This document shows, piece after piece, positions 1-9,858 of a DNA stretch of 64,000 nucleotides. The DNA is taken from the NCBI RefSeq assembly GCF_034931365.1, contig NZ_JAYGII010000004.1:1-64000 (forward strand), written 5' to 3'. The DNA comes from Natronospira elongata. GTDB lineage: Bacteria; Pseudomonadota; Gammaproteobacteria; Natronospirales; Natronospiraceae. Position 1 is the first letter of the stretch, and each line of letters starts with the position of its first letter. Below the pieces are notes generated by a model. It searched no databases, was not told where the DNA came from, and saw only the letters and a list, made by a program, of their open reading frames with translations. The position numbers and the translations under genes are program-made.

Positions 1-1965
1 CACAGCATCATCGAGTCCCGCGAACCCTTTCATCTGCTGGAAAATCGCAATGTCCACCGAGATGGGCACGAAGTGGTACTGGAAACCAGCGGCACCCCGG
101 TTTTTGACGAGGAAGGTCATTTCCGTGGCTACCGGGGAATTGACCGCGATATCACCGAGCGCAAGCGGCTGGAGGAAGCGCTACGCGCCCTGGCATTGCT
201 GAGTGGCAAGGAAACCGAAGAGACATTCTTCCAGCTTACTGTCAGAAACCTCTCCAAGGCTCTGGGGCTTCACCTGGCCGTACTGATTCGCGAAGAGGGT
301 GAGGGAGATTCGCCCAGCGTGTGCGCTTTCCATGATGAGCTTGGCGAACTCCGTGCACCGGCCATACCGGAACAGATAATCGCCCGCCTGAGCGCCGAGG
401 CAAGGCTGATTCTGCGGGAAAACGCAGCCGACGATCTCAGCCAGGATCCCCTGGTTAAGGCATTGGGAGCCACGAGTGTATTGGCAACCACCATCCGCCA
501 CAGTAGCGGAAGCCGCTGGGGGTGGCTGATCTGCCTTGACCGCAAGCCGATATCCCAGACCCGGGCATCTCGGGCCGAGCCTGTCCTGGATGTCTTCGCT
601 TCCCGGATTACCCTGGAGTTGGACCGAAACCAGGCCCATGCCGACTTGAGCTGGGAAGCCAGTCACGACGCCCTCACCGGGCTGCTGAATCGACGCGCCT
701 TTGACGATCAGCTAAGGATCGTCACCACTCAGGCACCGGAGCCAGGGCGAACCCATGCCCTGATCTACATGGACCTGGACCAATTCAAGGTTGTTAACGA
801 CACCTGTGGCCATATGGCCGGGGATGAGCTTCTGCGTCAGCTCTCCCGTGCCATGAACCGACGCCTGCGCAAGACCGACCTTCTTGCTCGCCTGGGGGGG
901 GATGAGTTCGGCCTGCTGCTGGCGAATTGCCCGGTGGAGCGCAGCATGGAGATTGCCGAAGGCCTGTTGGAAACCGTGCGGGCCTTCCAGTTCAGCTGGG
1001 AAGGGCGAGCCTTTTCCGTGGGCGCCAGTATCGGCATTGCCCATACGCGTGAGTCGAACCTGGAACATGACAGTCTGCTGGCACAGGCGGACCTGGCTTG
1101 CTACGCGGCCAAGGACCTTGGCCGAAACCGGATCCAGGTCTATCAAAGCGATAATGCGCATATCCAGGCCCGACACGGGGAGATGGGCTGGGTCCCGCGA
1201 CTGGACCGGGCCCTGGCGGAAGACCGCTTCGAATTGTTCGGCCAATGGATCGTGCCGGTTCAGGCTGACAGCAGCCGCCTTCCCAGCCTGGAAATCCTGC
1301 TCAGACTCCGGGATGAGAACGGCGACCTGGTGTCACCCGCTCAATTCATTCCGGCGGCGGAACGCTACAATCTCATGAGTCGCATCGATCGACATGTCAT
1401 TGATCAGGTCTTGCTACGGGCCAGTCGCATGCCCAGCCACCTTCGTCCGCGTCGCTGGTCGATCAATCTCTCCGGCACATCCCTGGGCGACGGCACTCTG
1501 GCGGGCTTTATTGAATCCCGTTTTCAGGCCCACGGTGTGGACCCCGCCTGGTTTTGTTTCGAGATCACCGAGACCGCGGCCATCAGCAATTTCGAGGAAG
1601 CCCAGGGGCTGTGCCAGCGCTTGAGAAAGCTGGGGGCTCGAGTGGGTCTGGATGATTTCGGCAGCGGCCTCTCGTCCTTCGCCTATCTTCGCCAGATCCA
1701 ACTGGATGCCATGAAGATCGATGGCAGCTTCGTGCGGCATGTGGCTGAAGACCCGGTGGCACGCAGTATGGTTCAGGCCATGCACCAGGTGGGCAAGGCC
1801 ATGCGACTGGATACAGTTGCCGAGTTCGTGGAAGACCATCAGACCCTGCTGGTCCTGCGTGACATCGGCATCGACCTCGCGCAGGGTTTTGCCCTGCACC
1901 GCCCCCAGCCACTGGATTCCCTCGACCTACCGCCGACTCCGACGGATGACGGAAGCTACCAGTGA
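1..1965 (+). CDS. PAS/GAF-GGDEF-EAL cyclic-di-GMP signalling protein (5' partial)
   Basis: The open frame runs in from the window edge, so the N-terminus is missing; the GTG at 73 is internal. Visible order: the end of a PAS domain with its PAC tail (GIDRDITERKRLEE), a GAF-like segment, GGDEF, then EAL. GGDEF is intact at 895-909, with an RKTD I-site exactly five residues before it, so cyclase activity with product inhibition is plausible. The phosphodiesterase domain reads E-I-L instead of E-A-L (1291-1299) but keeps FEITET, LDDFGSG, MKIDGSF and QGF, so metal-binding residues look intact. A bifunctional c-di-GMP synthase/phosphodiesterase is the likely role. The 3' end overlaps the convergent rhomboid gene by 10 bp. 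Confidence 0.93.
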   Translation, partial: HSIIESREPFHLLENRNVHRDGHEVVLETSGTPVFDEEGHFRGYRGIDRDITERKRLEEALRALALLSGKETEETFFQLTVRNLSKALGLHLAVLIREEGEGDSPSVCAFHDELGELRAPAIPEQIIARLSAEARLILRENAADDLSQDPLVKALGATSVLATTIRHSSGSRWGWLICLDRKPISQTRASRAEPVLDVFASRITLELDRNQAHADLSWEASHDALTGLLNRRAFDDQLRIVTTQAPEPGRTHALIYMDLDQFKVVNDTCGHMAGDELLRQLSRAMNRRLRKTDLLARLGGDEFGLLLANCPVERSMEIAEGLLETVRAFQFSWEGRAFSVGASIGIAHTRESNLEHDSLLAQADLACYAAKDLGRNRIQVYQSDNAHIQARHGEMGWVPRLDRALAEDRFELFGQWIVPVQADSSRLPSLEILLRLRDENGDLVSPAQFIPAAERYNLMSRIDRHVIDQVLLRASRMPSHLRPRRWSINLSGTSLGDGTLAGFIESRFQAHGVDPAWFCFEITETAAISNFEEAQGLCQRLRKLGARVGLDDFGSGLSSFAYLRQIQLDAMKIDGSFVRHVAEDPVARSMVQAMHQVGKAMRLDTVAEFVEDHQTLLVLRDIGIDLAQGFALHRPQPLDSLDLPPTPTDDGSYQ

Positions 1966-2576
1966 CGCCCGGGGCGCCAGCCCCACCAGACCATCAGGAT
2001 CAAGCCGAACACCATCCCCCCCAGGTGGGCAAAGTGGGCGATATTGGCCATGGTACCGGTCAGCCCCGCCAACAGGGAGAAGACACCAAACACGACCACG
2101 AACCACTTGGCCTTCATGGGAATGGGGGGAATCAGCAGCACGATGCGCTGGTTGGGGAACAGCAGACCAAAGGCCAGGAGAATGCCGAAGACGCCCCCCG
2201 ATGCACCAACCGTCGGGTAGACAGTGCCTTCCGCTGCCGCAGCGGTCGCCACCAGCAGCTGAACCAGTGAGGCACCAATCACACAGAAGAAATAGTAGAA
2301 CAGGAAGCGGCCGGAGCCCCAGACATTCTCGATCTGAACCCCGAACATCCACAAAGCCAGCATATTGACGAAGAGGTGGAAATACCCCCCGTGCAGAAAG
2401 GCCGATGAGACCAGCTGCCAGGGCTGAAAGTTGGGTGTGTTGGCGCCCCATAGCGCAAAGTTATCCAACATCCACCGAAAATCGCTGAGCTGCAGCATGA
2501 ATACGATGATGCAAGCTGCCAACAAGCCGGTCACCACCGGCGGAAAATTGGACCAACGAGCGGGGCTGACGGACAT
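1956..2576 (-). CDS. Rhomboid family intramembrane serine protease
   Basis: This 206-residue protein has about six hydrophobic segments. The rhomboid hallmarks are present: HLFVN in the second membrane segment, the catalytic serine in GASGGVFG, and the catalytic histidine in AHFAHLGG. It would cleave single-pass membrane proteins within the inner membrane; the substrate cannot be inferred. It is monocistronic and convergent with the GGDEF/EAL gene. Start ATG at 2576. Confidence 0.93.
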   Translation of the reverse strand: MSVSPARWSNFPPVVTGLLAACIIVFMLQLSDFRWMLDNFALWGANTPNFQPWQLVSSAFLHGGYFHLFVNMLALWMFGVQIENVWGSGRFLFYYFFCVIGASLVQLLVATAAAAEGTVYPTVGASGGVFGILLAFGLLFPNQRIVLLIPPIPMKAKWFVVVFGVFSLLAGLTGTMANIAHFAHLGGMVFGLILMVWWGWRPGRHW

Positions 2577-2697
2577 GGGGCGCGATCCTCTTGTATGCTG
2601 TATGACCTGCCGCCTACGCTATCGCCGACGTCGGCCATCCGCAAGGAAAAACCAGTGAGCCGGCCTCTGCCGAGGTTTCTTGGGAAAGGACATGATC

Positions 2698-4257
2698 ATG
2701 ATGCGCAAGTTCACGCAGCTATTCACGCTCGCCTTTGTTGCCACCGTTGCCTCGGACCCGTTGGCCCATGCCAAAGCAACAGACTCTCTGACGGGACTGG
2801 AGGAGTACATCCAGGACGGCATGGCGGACTGGGAAATTCCCGGGCTTGCCATTGCCATTGTCCATGAGGACGAGGTGATCTTCAGCCGTGGCTTCGGCAC
2901 CCTGCGCCTTGGCGAGAACATCCCGGTCGATGAGCACACCCTGTTCGGGGTCGCCTCCACCACTAAAGCCATGACCGCTGCCGCATTGGCCATGCTGGTG
3001 GATGAGGGCAAGCTAGACTGGGATGACCGGGTGATTGATCACATGCCCGAGTTTCGCCTTTCCGATCCCTGGGTCACGCAGGAGGTGCGGGTGAGGGATC
3101 TTCTCACTCACCGGGTCGGGGTAGGAAGAATGACCGGCAACCGCCTGCAGTTCATGAACGAGGCGCCCCGGGAAAAGATAATCCACCAGATGCGCTACCA
3201 CGAGTTCGAGCAGCCCTTCCGCTCAAACTATGTCTACTCCAATGTCATGTACTCCGTTGCCGGTGAACTGATTCCCGCCATTACCGGAAAGAGCTGGGAT
3301 CAATTCATCGCTGAACGCCTGTTTGCGCCCCTGGGCATGGATCGCAGCAATACCAGTATCACCCAGTTGGACGGAAACAATAATGCCTGGCCGCACCAGG
3401 AAATCCGCGGTGACGTGGTGGAAATCCCCCGCCGGAATTTCGACAACGTGGGCCCCTCCGCCTCGGTGAACAGCAGCGTCCACGACATGGCTCAATGGAT
3501 GCGCCTGCAACTGGGTGAGCCGGGCGTATTCGAAGGTGAGCGACTGATCAGCGAAACCCAGATGCGCGAGACTCATCAGCCACAGATCGCCACGGGTCGT
3601 GATGACCATGCCTCGCCCATACGGGCCTATGGCCTGGGTTGGAGCCTGGGAGAGCATCGCGGTTACAGCATTGCCCAGCATGGCGGCGCCACTGATGGCA
3701 TGAACACCCAGCTATTGCTGGTGCCCAAGCTGGATCTTGGGGTGGTGGTGGTCAGCAACCTGTTCAACAACTTCCGTCTGGCCCTGGCCAAGGAAGTCGT
3801 TGACCGGATTGCCGGCCTTGAGTCCAAGGACTGGCACGAATACTACCGTGACCGTTACCTGGCCCGCTTCGAGGAAGCCAGGAAGGAACGGGAACGCATC
3901 CACTCGGCACGCCAGGAAAGTACCCGGCCATCGGTAGACCTAAGCGACTTCGAGGGGAAGTATTTTGACCCCCTGTACCAGACCGTGGAGGTCTTCTCCC
4001 CGGGCGATGGACGTCTGGCCCTGCGTTTCTGGGACAGCGACGAACACATCGCGGACCTGGAGCACTGGCATCACGATACCTTCAGGGCTCATTGGCGCAA
4101 TCCCGCCCGACGGGAGAAATTTGTCCATTTCACCCTGGACGAGGATGGAGACCCCGACACCCTGAAGGTGAATTTCACCCTCCGTCCGGCGGTGCTGCAG
4201 GTAGGGCTTTATCCCAGCGGCTACCAGAGAAAGGTCCGCTTTGAGCGCCAGCAATGA
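2698..4257 (+). CDS. Serine hydrolase, beta-lactamase class C / penicillin-binding-protein-like, exported
   Basis: 519 residues with a signal peptide ending near LAHA. The class C/esterase signature is complete: S-T-T-K (SxxK nucleophile and base), Y-S-N (YxN) and H-G-G. The roughly 130-residue C-terminal extension is of the type seen in family S12 peptidases and esterases. I chose ATG 2698 because AAAGGA (about 2684-2690) lies 7 bp upstream; in-frame ATG 2692 and TTG 2680 are possible. Likely a periplasmic D-alanyl peptidase or esterase; the true substrate is unknown. A strong terminator follows. Confidence 0.9.
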   Translation: MMRKFTQLFTLAFVATVASDPLAHAKATDSLTGLEEYIQDGMADWEIPGLAIAIVHEDEVIFSRGFGTLRLGENIPVDEHTLFGVASTTKAMTAAALAMLVDEGKLDWDDRVIDHMPEFRLSDPWVTQEVRVRDLLTHRVGVGRMTGNRLQFMNEAPREKIIHQMRYHEFEQPFRSNYVYSNVMYSVAGELIPAITGKSWDQFIAERLFAPLGMDRSNTSITQLDGNNNAWPHQEIRGDVVEIPRRNFDNVGPSASVNSSVHDMAQWMRLQLGEPGVFEGERLISETQMRETHQPQIATGRDDHASPIRAYGLGWSLGEHRGYSIAQHGGATDGMNTQLLLVPKLDLGVVVVSNLFNNFRLALAKEVVDRIAGLESKDWHEYYRDRYLARFEEARKERERIHSARQESTRPSVDLSDFEGKYFDPLYQTVEVFSPGDGRLALRFWDSDEHIADLEHWHHDTFRAHWRNPARREKFVHFTLDEDGDPDTLKVNFTLRPAVLQVGLYPSGYQRKVRFERQQ

Positions 4258-4263
4258 ATGAGC

Positions 4264-4301
4264 ATGTAATGGCCCATCCCGGGCCATTACATCGCTTTTT
4301 T
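4264..4301 (+). terminator. Intrinsic terminator after the serine hydrolase
   Basis: Perfect 12-bp stem (4264-4275 with 4281-4292), 5-nt loop, followed by CGC and six T residues (4296-4301). Confidence 0.85.
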
Positions 4302-4414
4302 GCTGCTGATAGTCTCACTATTGATTGTCTAGCCAGACGGCGATGGCCGCACCCCAGCACGACATGGACGCCCGGTGCCAACTTGATCAGTCAGGTAGTC
4401 CCGGGCAAGCCCGA

Positions 4415-5935
4415 CTAATCGGCGAGTTCGAGAAATTCGCTGCGCAGGAACTCGCCATGCCGATAAAGGCTGTCGTAGAGGCGGCGCGTATTGTCCTCCT
4501 GGTCACCGTCCCAGTCGGCGGGTGAAGCAAACAGCTCACTGCCACCATAGCCTTCCCCGGCGCCCACCATGAAGCGACTGATCGCCCGAATGTAGTGCCG
4601 CTGATCGAGCACTGTCCCATCCTCATAATCCAGACGGGCCACGACGATTCCCTCCGGCATCTGCCATTCCAGGGCCTCAAGTATCTGCTGATCGACAAAG
4701 ACCGCCAGCTCATCCGCCAGATCGGGCTTCAGGCGACGCATCATGCGAGCCGTCCCCTCACGCTCGCGATCAAAGGAAAATCCGGCGACCAGGTGGGCGA
4801 TCAAATCCCAATGGGCGGCAACATCGACTTCGCCGCTGGCCGCCTCCGCGCCGGATTCGGTGAATGTCACCTGAGCCGGTAAACCCCAGTCACGGGCCAA
4901 TGGCAAGACCTGTTCCAGCACCCTGACAGCACGTCTGAACAATAGCTCGGCTTGTTCCCGCTCCTCATCGCCGCCAAACAGATAAAGAACCTCGTAGAGC
5001 CCCTTATGCCCTCGCATCAGACTGCCCACGGTTGCCAATGACCAGGTCTGGTCACCGAAATCATAGAAGCCCCGATCCTCGTCCCAGCGTGCATCCAACT
5101 GCTCGGCCGCGGCACTGGCAATATCCAGCAATTCTTCCGGGCCACGGCCGAGCCAACCACGCAATCTTTCTTCAGACAGGCCGCCCATATCATCCGCGCC
5201 GCCGGGCTTCTGCCAGCGAACCCAGGCATAAGAAAGGGTGGTGAAAACGGCGAGGCCGTCCATCATGCTGTCGGCACTGACGGTTTCCTCCGGATCACCC
5301 AGGTGAAAGACGCCATCGCGGTAGTGTTCATCCATGACATGGCGGGTGATACCGGTGAGCAAGGGCAAGGCCATGCGTGTGATGGCGTCGCGAACATCGC
5401 CATCCTCAAACCAGCTCTCCCGGTGGTGCATATGATAGAGATAGCTGCCCCAAACCTGGTCCCTCAAGACCACATCACCGTGGGCGCGCCAGTCCCCCTC
5501 CTCCCAGACGGCCTCCGGGCGGGCGGCCAGACCGTCAGCGTAGCGCATCTGCACGTCGCGGAAGAGCCGCAGCCACAAGCGGGCTTGTTCATCCATGAAA
5601 TCCTGATCCAACTCGGGGCGATAGGCCTCATGCCCCATCTCGCTGCTGCGGGCCCTGGCACCATGCATGAAGATGGCATGCAGGGCATCGCTGTCATCCC
5701 TGAAACGCGGCCTGTCCGGCCGCTCCGGTGCCTTGCCGGGCTTCACCGCCGAGGGTAGAAGAAAGCCCCGCTCATCGGCTGGCTCCGGCTCCGGCTGTTG
5801 CGCCTCGGAGGGTGACGGCTGCGCTTCGTCCAGGTCATCGTCATTCTCACAGGCCGACAACAGGAGGGAGAAGCAGAGCAATAGCCCCACGATGGCATGG
5901 ACAGTCGGGTTTGCTTCTCTTAATCTGATCGCCAT
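4415..5935 (-). CDS. Putative outer-membrane lipoprotein of unknown function
   Basis: 506 residues starting MAIRLREANP, with a hydrophobic stretch and lipobox LLSAC, followed by Asp/Glu/Pro-rich linker residues. The rest is acidic and probably alpha-helical, with many Trp, Tyr and Asp residues; I recognise no family. An all-helical toroid-like enzyme or binding protein is possible but unproven. The ATG at 5935 shares two bases with the divergent MoxR start. An in-frame TTG at 5941 has a better-spaced GGAGG. It is transcribed away from the moxR cluster, so its promoter must lie inside moxR. Confidence 0.8.
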   Translation of the reverse strand: MAIRLREANPTVHAIVGLLLCFSLLLSACENDDDLDEAQPSPSEAQQPEPEPADERGFLLPSAVKPGKAPERPDRPRFRDDSDALHAIFMHGARARSSEMGHEAYRPELDQDFMDEQARLWLRLFRDVQMRYADGLAARPEAVWEEGDWRAHGDVVLRDQVWGSYLYHMHHRESWFEDGDVRDAITRMALPLLTGITRHVMDEHYRDGVFHLGDPEETVSADSMMDGLAVFTTLSYAWVRWQKPGGADDMGGLSEERLRGWLGRGPEELLDIASAAAEQLDARWDEDRGFYDFGDQTWSLATVGSLMRGHKGLYEVLYLFGGDEEREQAELLFRRAVRVLEQVLPLARDWGLPAQVTFTESGAEAASGEVDVAAHWDLIAHLVAGFSFDREREGTARMMRRLKPDLADELAVFVDQQILEALEWQMPEGIVVARLDYEDGTVLDQRHYIRAISRFMVGAGEGYGGSELFASPADWDGDQEDNTRRLYDSLYRHGEFLRSEFLELAD

Positions 5936-6884
5936 GACCAAGCTTGCCTCCATATCCGAAGTCGAAGATGCCGTCGCCGGTGCCGAGCGGGCCCTGGAGC
6001 GCCTCAACGAGATCATCCTCGGCAAAGACCAGGCGATCCGTCTCGCCCTGAGCTGCCTGCTCGCGGGCGGCCATTTACTGATCGAGGATATTCCCGGTGT
6101 TGGCAAAACCACCCTTGCCCACGCCATGGCCCGTTGTCTGGGTCTGAGCTACCAACGGATTCAGTTTACCAGCGACCTGCTGCCGGCCGATATTCTGGGT
6201 GCCTCCGTCTTCGACCGGGAACGCGGTGACATGGTATTCAGGCCGGGGCCCATCTTTGCACAGATGATTCTTGCCGACGAGGTCAATCGGGCAACACCCA
6301 AGACCCAGAGTGCCCTGCTGGAGGCCATGGAAGAACATCAGGTCACGACTGAAACCGAAACCCGCCCACTACCCCGTCCTTTCTTCGTCATCGCGACCCA
6401 AAACCCGCTGCAACAGGTGGGCACTTTCCCGTTACCGGAATCCCAATTGGATCGTTTCCTGATGCGGATTCATCTGGGCTATCCGGATCCTCGCGCGGAA
6501 CGCGCCTTGCTGATGGGGCGGGAACGGCGAGAGTTGCTGGCAGAACTGGAACCCGTGCTGAGAGCCGATGATCTCAGCGCCTTGCGGGTTCATGTGGACA
6601 ATGTGCACGTCTCTGAACCCCTGCTGGATTACCTCCAGGATCTGGTGAAAGCCAGCCGCCAGGCACCGGAACTCATTGACGGCCTGTCTCCACGGGGCGC
6701 CCTGGCCCTTCGCCAGGCGGCTCAGGCCTGGGCCTTGCTGCATCGACGCCGGGGCGTGGAACCAGAGGATCTGCAGGTGGTATTCCCGGCGGTTGCCGGC
6801 CACAGAATGGTGCCGCGACCGGAGTACCGAGACCGGGTTGATCAGGTCATAGACAGGCTGTTGACTGAAACAGTCATCCGCTGA
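5934..6884 (+). CDS. MoxR family AAA+ ATPase
   Basis: 316 residues. Walker A GVGKTT and Walker B LADEVNRA are present, with sensor-like ATQNP and an arginine-rich C-terminal lid. MoxR ATPases act as chaperones and usually sit beside DUF58 and transglutaminase-like membrane proteins, as here (3-bp gap to DUF58). ATG 5934 gives a normal MoxR length. No clear Shine-Dalgarno sequence precedes it, because the region is the coding start of the divergent lipoprotein. Confidence 0.93.
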   Translation: MTKLASISEVEDAVAGAERALERLNEIILGKDQAIRLALSCLLAGGHLLIEDIPGVGKTTLAHAMARCLGLSYQRIQFTSDLLPADILGASVFDRERGDMVFRPGPIFAQMILADEVNRATPKTQSALLEAMEEHQVTTETETRPLPRPFFVIATQNPLQQVGTFPLPESQLDRFLMRIHLGYPDPRAERALLMGRERRELLAELEPVLRADDLSALRVHVDNVHVSEPLLDYLQDLVKASRQAPELIDGLSPRGALALRQAAQAWALLHRRRGVEPEDLQVVFPAVAGHRMVPRPEYRDRVDQVIDRLLTETVIR

Positions 6885-6887
6885 CCC

Positions 6888-7880
6888 GTGCGCCTGGCCC
6901 TGCCTCGTCCTGTCCAATTGCTACGCCGCCTGGCCCGCCAGTGGGCCTACCGTCGCCAGGGCCCGGACACTTCGCCCCTGCTGCTCCATCGTCGTCGCAT
7001 CTATATCCTGCCCACCCGCCTGGGCATGGGCCTGCTCGTGGTAATCGCGGCCATCATTCTGGCAGCGATGAATTACGCCAACAGCATGGGCTTCTTTCTC
7101 GGCTTCAGTCTGGCAGGGCTGGCACTGGTCTCCATGTATCACGCTCATCGCGGTCTCAATGGCCTTGTGGTGAAAGTCGGGCAGCCGGGCGAGGGATTCG
7201 TCGACGAAGCCCAGCGGCTCACGGTCGATTTGGAGAGTCGCGACCGCATTCACCGCCATGATCTGCTGCTCACCGATAGCGACGGCAACTGGCTGGATGT
7301 CACCGACCTGCCAGCCATGTCCAGCGCAACCCTTGGATACCCGATCACACCCGAGCAACGCGGCCCCATCCGGGTCCGCCGCTTTGGTCTCGCCTGCCAG
7401 TATCCCTTCGGCCTGTTCCAGGCCTGGTGCTGGCTGGATCTGCCGCTGGAAGGCCTGGCCTGGCCCCGGCCTCTGGATCATCCCCTGCAGCACGCCCGCC
7501 ACCCCGACGGTGAGGGAAAGCAACAGGAGGAGAAAGGCAGCGAAGACTTCAGCCGCCTGCGCGGCTATGTCAGTGGCGACCCGATCCGCCGCATGGCCTG
7601 GCGCCACTATCTCAATCGCGGTGAACTGGTCATCAAGGAGTTCGCCAGCCCCAGCGGGGAAAGCACGATCTGGTTTGACTGGGACCAGGCCGGACCGGGC
7701 GATACCGAGACCCGACTGGGCCGTCTCTGTCACTGGATTCTCCAGGCCGAACTGAACAATCGGCCCTGGGGTCTGCGCCTGCCTGATCAAACCATCGAGC
7801 CGGGCCAGGGCAGCGAGCAAAGCCGTCGGGCCTTGAACGCCCTGGCTCGCTTCGGGCTTGAGGGTGAGCGCCATGCCTGA
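6888..7880 (+). CDS. DUF58 domain-containing membrane protein
   Basis: 330 residues with a GTG start 3 bp after moxR. Two adjacent membrane segments lie near residues 45-90. The DUF58 signature appears near residues 220-250 (YVSGDPIRRMAWRHY, then ELVIKEF). DUF58 proteins are the standard partner of MoxR ATPases and probably present a von Willebrand A-like fold to them. It overlaps the next gene by 8 bp, indicating a translationally coupled operon. Confidence 0.9.
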   Translation: MRLALPRPVQLLRRLARQWAYRRQGPDTSPLLLHRRRIYILPTRLGMGLLVVIAAIILAAMNYANSMGFFLGFSLAGLALVSMYHAHRGLNGLVVKVGQPGEGFVDEAQRLTVDLESRDRIHRHDLLLTDSDGNWLDVTDLPAMSSATLGYPITPEQRGPIRVRRFGLACQYPFGLFQAWCWLDLPLEGLAWPRPLDHPLQHARHPDGEGKQQEEKGSEDFSRLRGYVSGDPIRRMAWRHYLNRGELVIKEFASPSGESTIWFDWDQAGPGDTETRLGRLCHWILQAELNNRPWGLRLPDQTIEPGQGSEQSRRALNALARFGLEGERHA

Positions 7881-9858
7881 GAAAAGCCTGAGAGAAGCCG
7901 ATCTGCGTCTGCTGGCTCTGGGCCTGCTCGCCACACTGCTGCCGGTGGTGGGAACACTCCCTCTCTGGACGCTGGTACTGGCGGTGTTGTTCGGCCTCTG
8001 GCGCCTGGCCGCCGGCTGGCGCGGCCTCAGGCACGTACCGCTGGGCTGGCTGCGCCTGCCGCTGGGGCTGGGCTGCTTTGCCGGCATCTATCTGCAATTT
8101 GGCAGCTTCAACGGCGTGGAACCGGGTACCGCTCTATTGTCTCTGATGCTGGGCCTCAAGCTGCTGGAAACCTGGAAACCCCGGGATGGCTTCATTCTGG
8201 TTCTGCTGGCCTACGTTCTCCTGCTCGCCGTCTTTCTCAACAATCAGGAACTGCCCGCCGTGCTGTGGCTGCTGCCGGTGGCCGGCTTCCAGACCACGGT
8301 CTTTCTGCGCCTTACCCGCCTGAAAGACCCGGGCCCGCTGAAACCCAGCCTCCGCACGGCGGGGGTCTTGCTGGCTCAGGCACTGCCCGTGGCAATACTC
8401 CTGTTTGTCCTCTTCCCCCGCGTTCCGGGCCCTCTATGGGGGACGCCGACACCGGAACCTCGGGCGGTCACCGGATTATCCGACCGCATGAGCCCCGGCT
8501 CTGTCAGTGAACTCGCCCAGTCCAATGCCCTGGCCTTCCGGGTCAGCTTTCCCGGTGAGCAGGAACCGGCCCGCGGCCAACTCTATTGGCGCGGCCCCGT
8601 CTTCCATGAATTTGATGGTCAGGAATGGCGCCAGGGCCGACTGCCCGACCGTGAACCCACCCTGCTGCCCCTGGGCGAGCCCATCGAACAGGAAATCACC
8701 CTGGAGGCCCACGGCCAGGACTGGCTCATCGCCCTGGAGATGGTGGATGGCGAGCTTCCCGAGGACAGTCAGCGCCGCGCTGACATGCAGTTGGTGGCGG
8801 ATGAGCGAATCAGTGACCGCCTCCGTTACCGCGTCCACTCATGGCCGGATTACAGTCTCGATCCGGAACTGCCGGAGCAATGGCAGGACTACCTCACCCG
8901 CCTGCCGGATAACAGCAATCCCCGGACCCGAGAACTGGCAGAGCAATGGTGGGCGGAGAGTGACGCTGACGAGGCAACCATGATCCAAAGGGCGCTGGAT
9001 CATTTCGGCCAGGAGGATTTCTTTTATACCCTGGAGCCCCCGCTGTTGGGCCGGCACGCCATGGACGAGTTTCTCTTTGAAAGCCGGCGCGGCTTTTGTG
9101 AGCATTATGCCGCCGCCTTCACCATCATGATGCGGGCGGCCGGCATTCCGGCAAGAGTGGTCACCGGCTATGTGGGCGCCGATTTCAATCACCTGGCCGG
9201 TCACTATCGGGTGCTGCAATCAAACGCCCATGCCTGGAGCGAGGTCTGGATCGAAGGCGAAGGCTGGCGCCGGGTGGATCCCACCAATGCCATTGACCCC
9301 TCACGGGTGGAAACGACCGTGGGCGGGCTTGCCGGGCTGGAGGAAGAGGAATTCGACAGAGGCCTGTCCTGGAGCCAGTTCGCCTTCCAGATGGAGCTCC
9401 TCTGGGACACCATCCAGGTCCGCTGGGAAGGCTGGTTTCTCGCCTACGGCCCGGAAAGACAACAAAACTTCCTGGAGCGACTCGGTCTGCCTGGTCGGGA
9501 TGCCGTGAAACTGGCGGTGATCATGGTGCTCGCCGTCGCCGGCGCCCTGCTCATCCTGTGGATCGCCCTCTCCCTGCGCCAGCGCCCCCCACGACCCAGT
9601 GACCCCCTGGAACGGGCCTGGCTGCGCTTCCAGGGCCGCATGGCCCGGGCCGGCTACTCCCGGCGGGCTGGTGAAGGACCGGCGACCTGGCTCGCCCGTC
9701 TGGAACAGGAGCAGCCGGCCCTGGCCCGGGAATTGCGCCCCCTGCTTCAGGCCTTCCGCCGGGCGCGCTATGCCGGCGCCACCGCCCAGTTGCACCGCAT
9801 CCAGGCAAAACTGCGACGATTCCCCACCCGCCGCCTGCGCCGCCTGGGTCGCGCCTGA
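7873..9858 (+). CDS. TgpA-type membrane protein: DUF3488 plus transglutaminase-like domain
   Basis: 661 residues. The N-terminal third is a multi-pass membrane region (DUF3488). A periplasmic transglutaminase-like domain follows, with the Cys in RRGFCEHYA, the His in NAHAWSEVW and the Asp in RVDPT. One further membrane helix and a cytoplasmic DUF4129-like tail complete it. Related TgpA of Pseudomonas aeruginosa is essential for viability. It ends the MoxR-DUF58-TgpA operon. I use ATG 7873; a GTG at 7858 is in frame. The stop codon lies inside a short tandem repeat. Confidence 0.92.
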   Translation: MPEKSLREADLRLLALGLLATLLPVVGTLPLWTLVLAVLFGLWRLAAGWRGLRHVPLGWLRLPLGLGCFAGIYLQFGSFNGVEPGTALLSLMLGLKLLETWKPRDGFILVLLAYVLLLAVFLNNQELPAVLWLLPVAGFQTTVFLRLTRLKDPGPLKPSLRTAGVLLAQALPVAILLFVLFPRVPGPLWGTPTPEPRAVTGLSDRMSPGSVSELAQSNALAFRVSFPGEQEPARGQLYWRGPVFHEFDGQEWRQGRLPDREPTLLPLGEPIEQEITLEAHGQDWLIALEMVDGELPEDSQRRADMQLVADERISDRLRYRVHSWPDYSLDPELPEQWQDYLTRLPDNSNPRTRELAEQWWAESDADEATMIQRALDHFGQEDFFYTLEPPLLGRHAMDEFLFESRRGFCEHYAAAFTIMMRAAGIPARVVTGYVGADFNHLAGHYRVLQSNAHAWSEVWIEGEGWRRVDPTNAIDPSRVETTVGGLAGLEEEEFDRGLSWSQFAFQMELLWDTIQVRWEGWFLAYGPERQQNFLERLGLPGRDAVKLAVIMVLAVAGALLILWIALSLRQRPPRPSDPLERAWLRFQGRMARAGYSRRAGEGPATWLARLEQEQPALARELRPLLQAFRRARYAGATAQLHRIQAKLRRFPTRRLRRLGRA

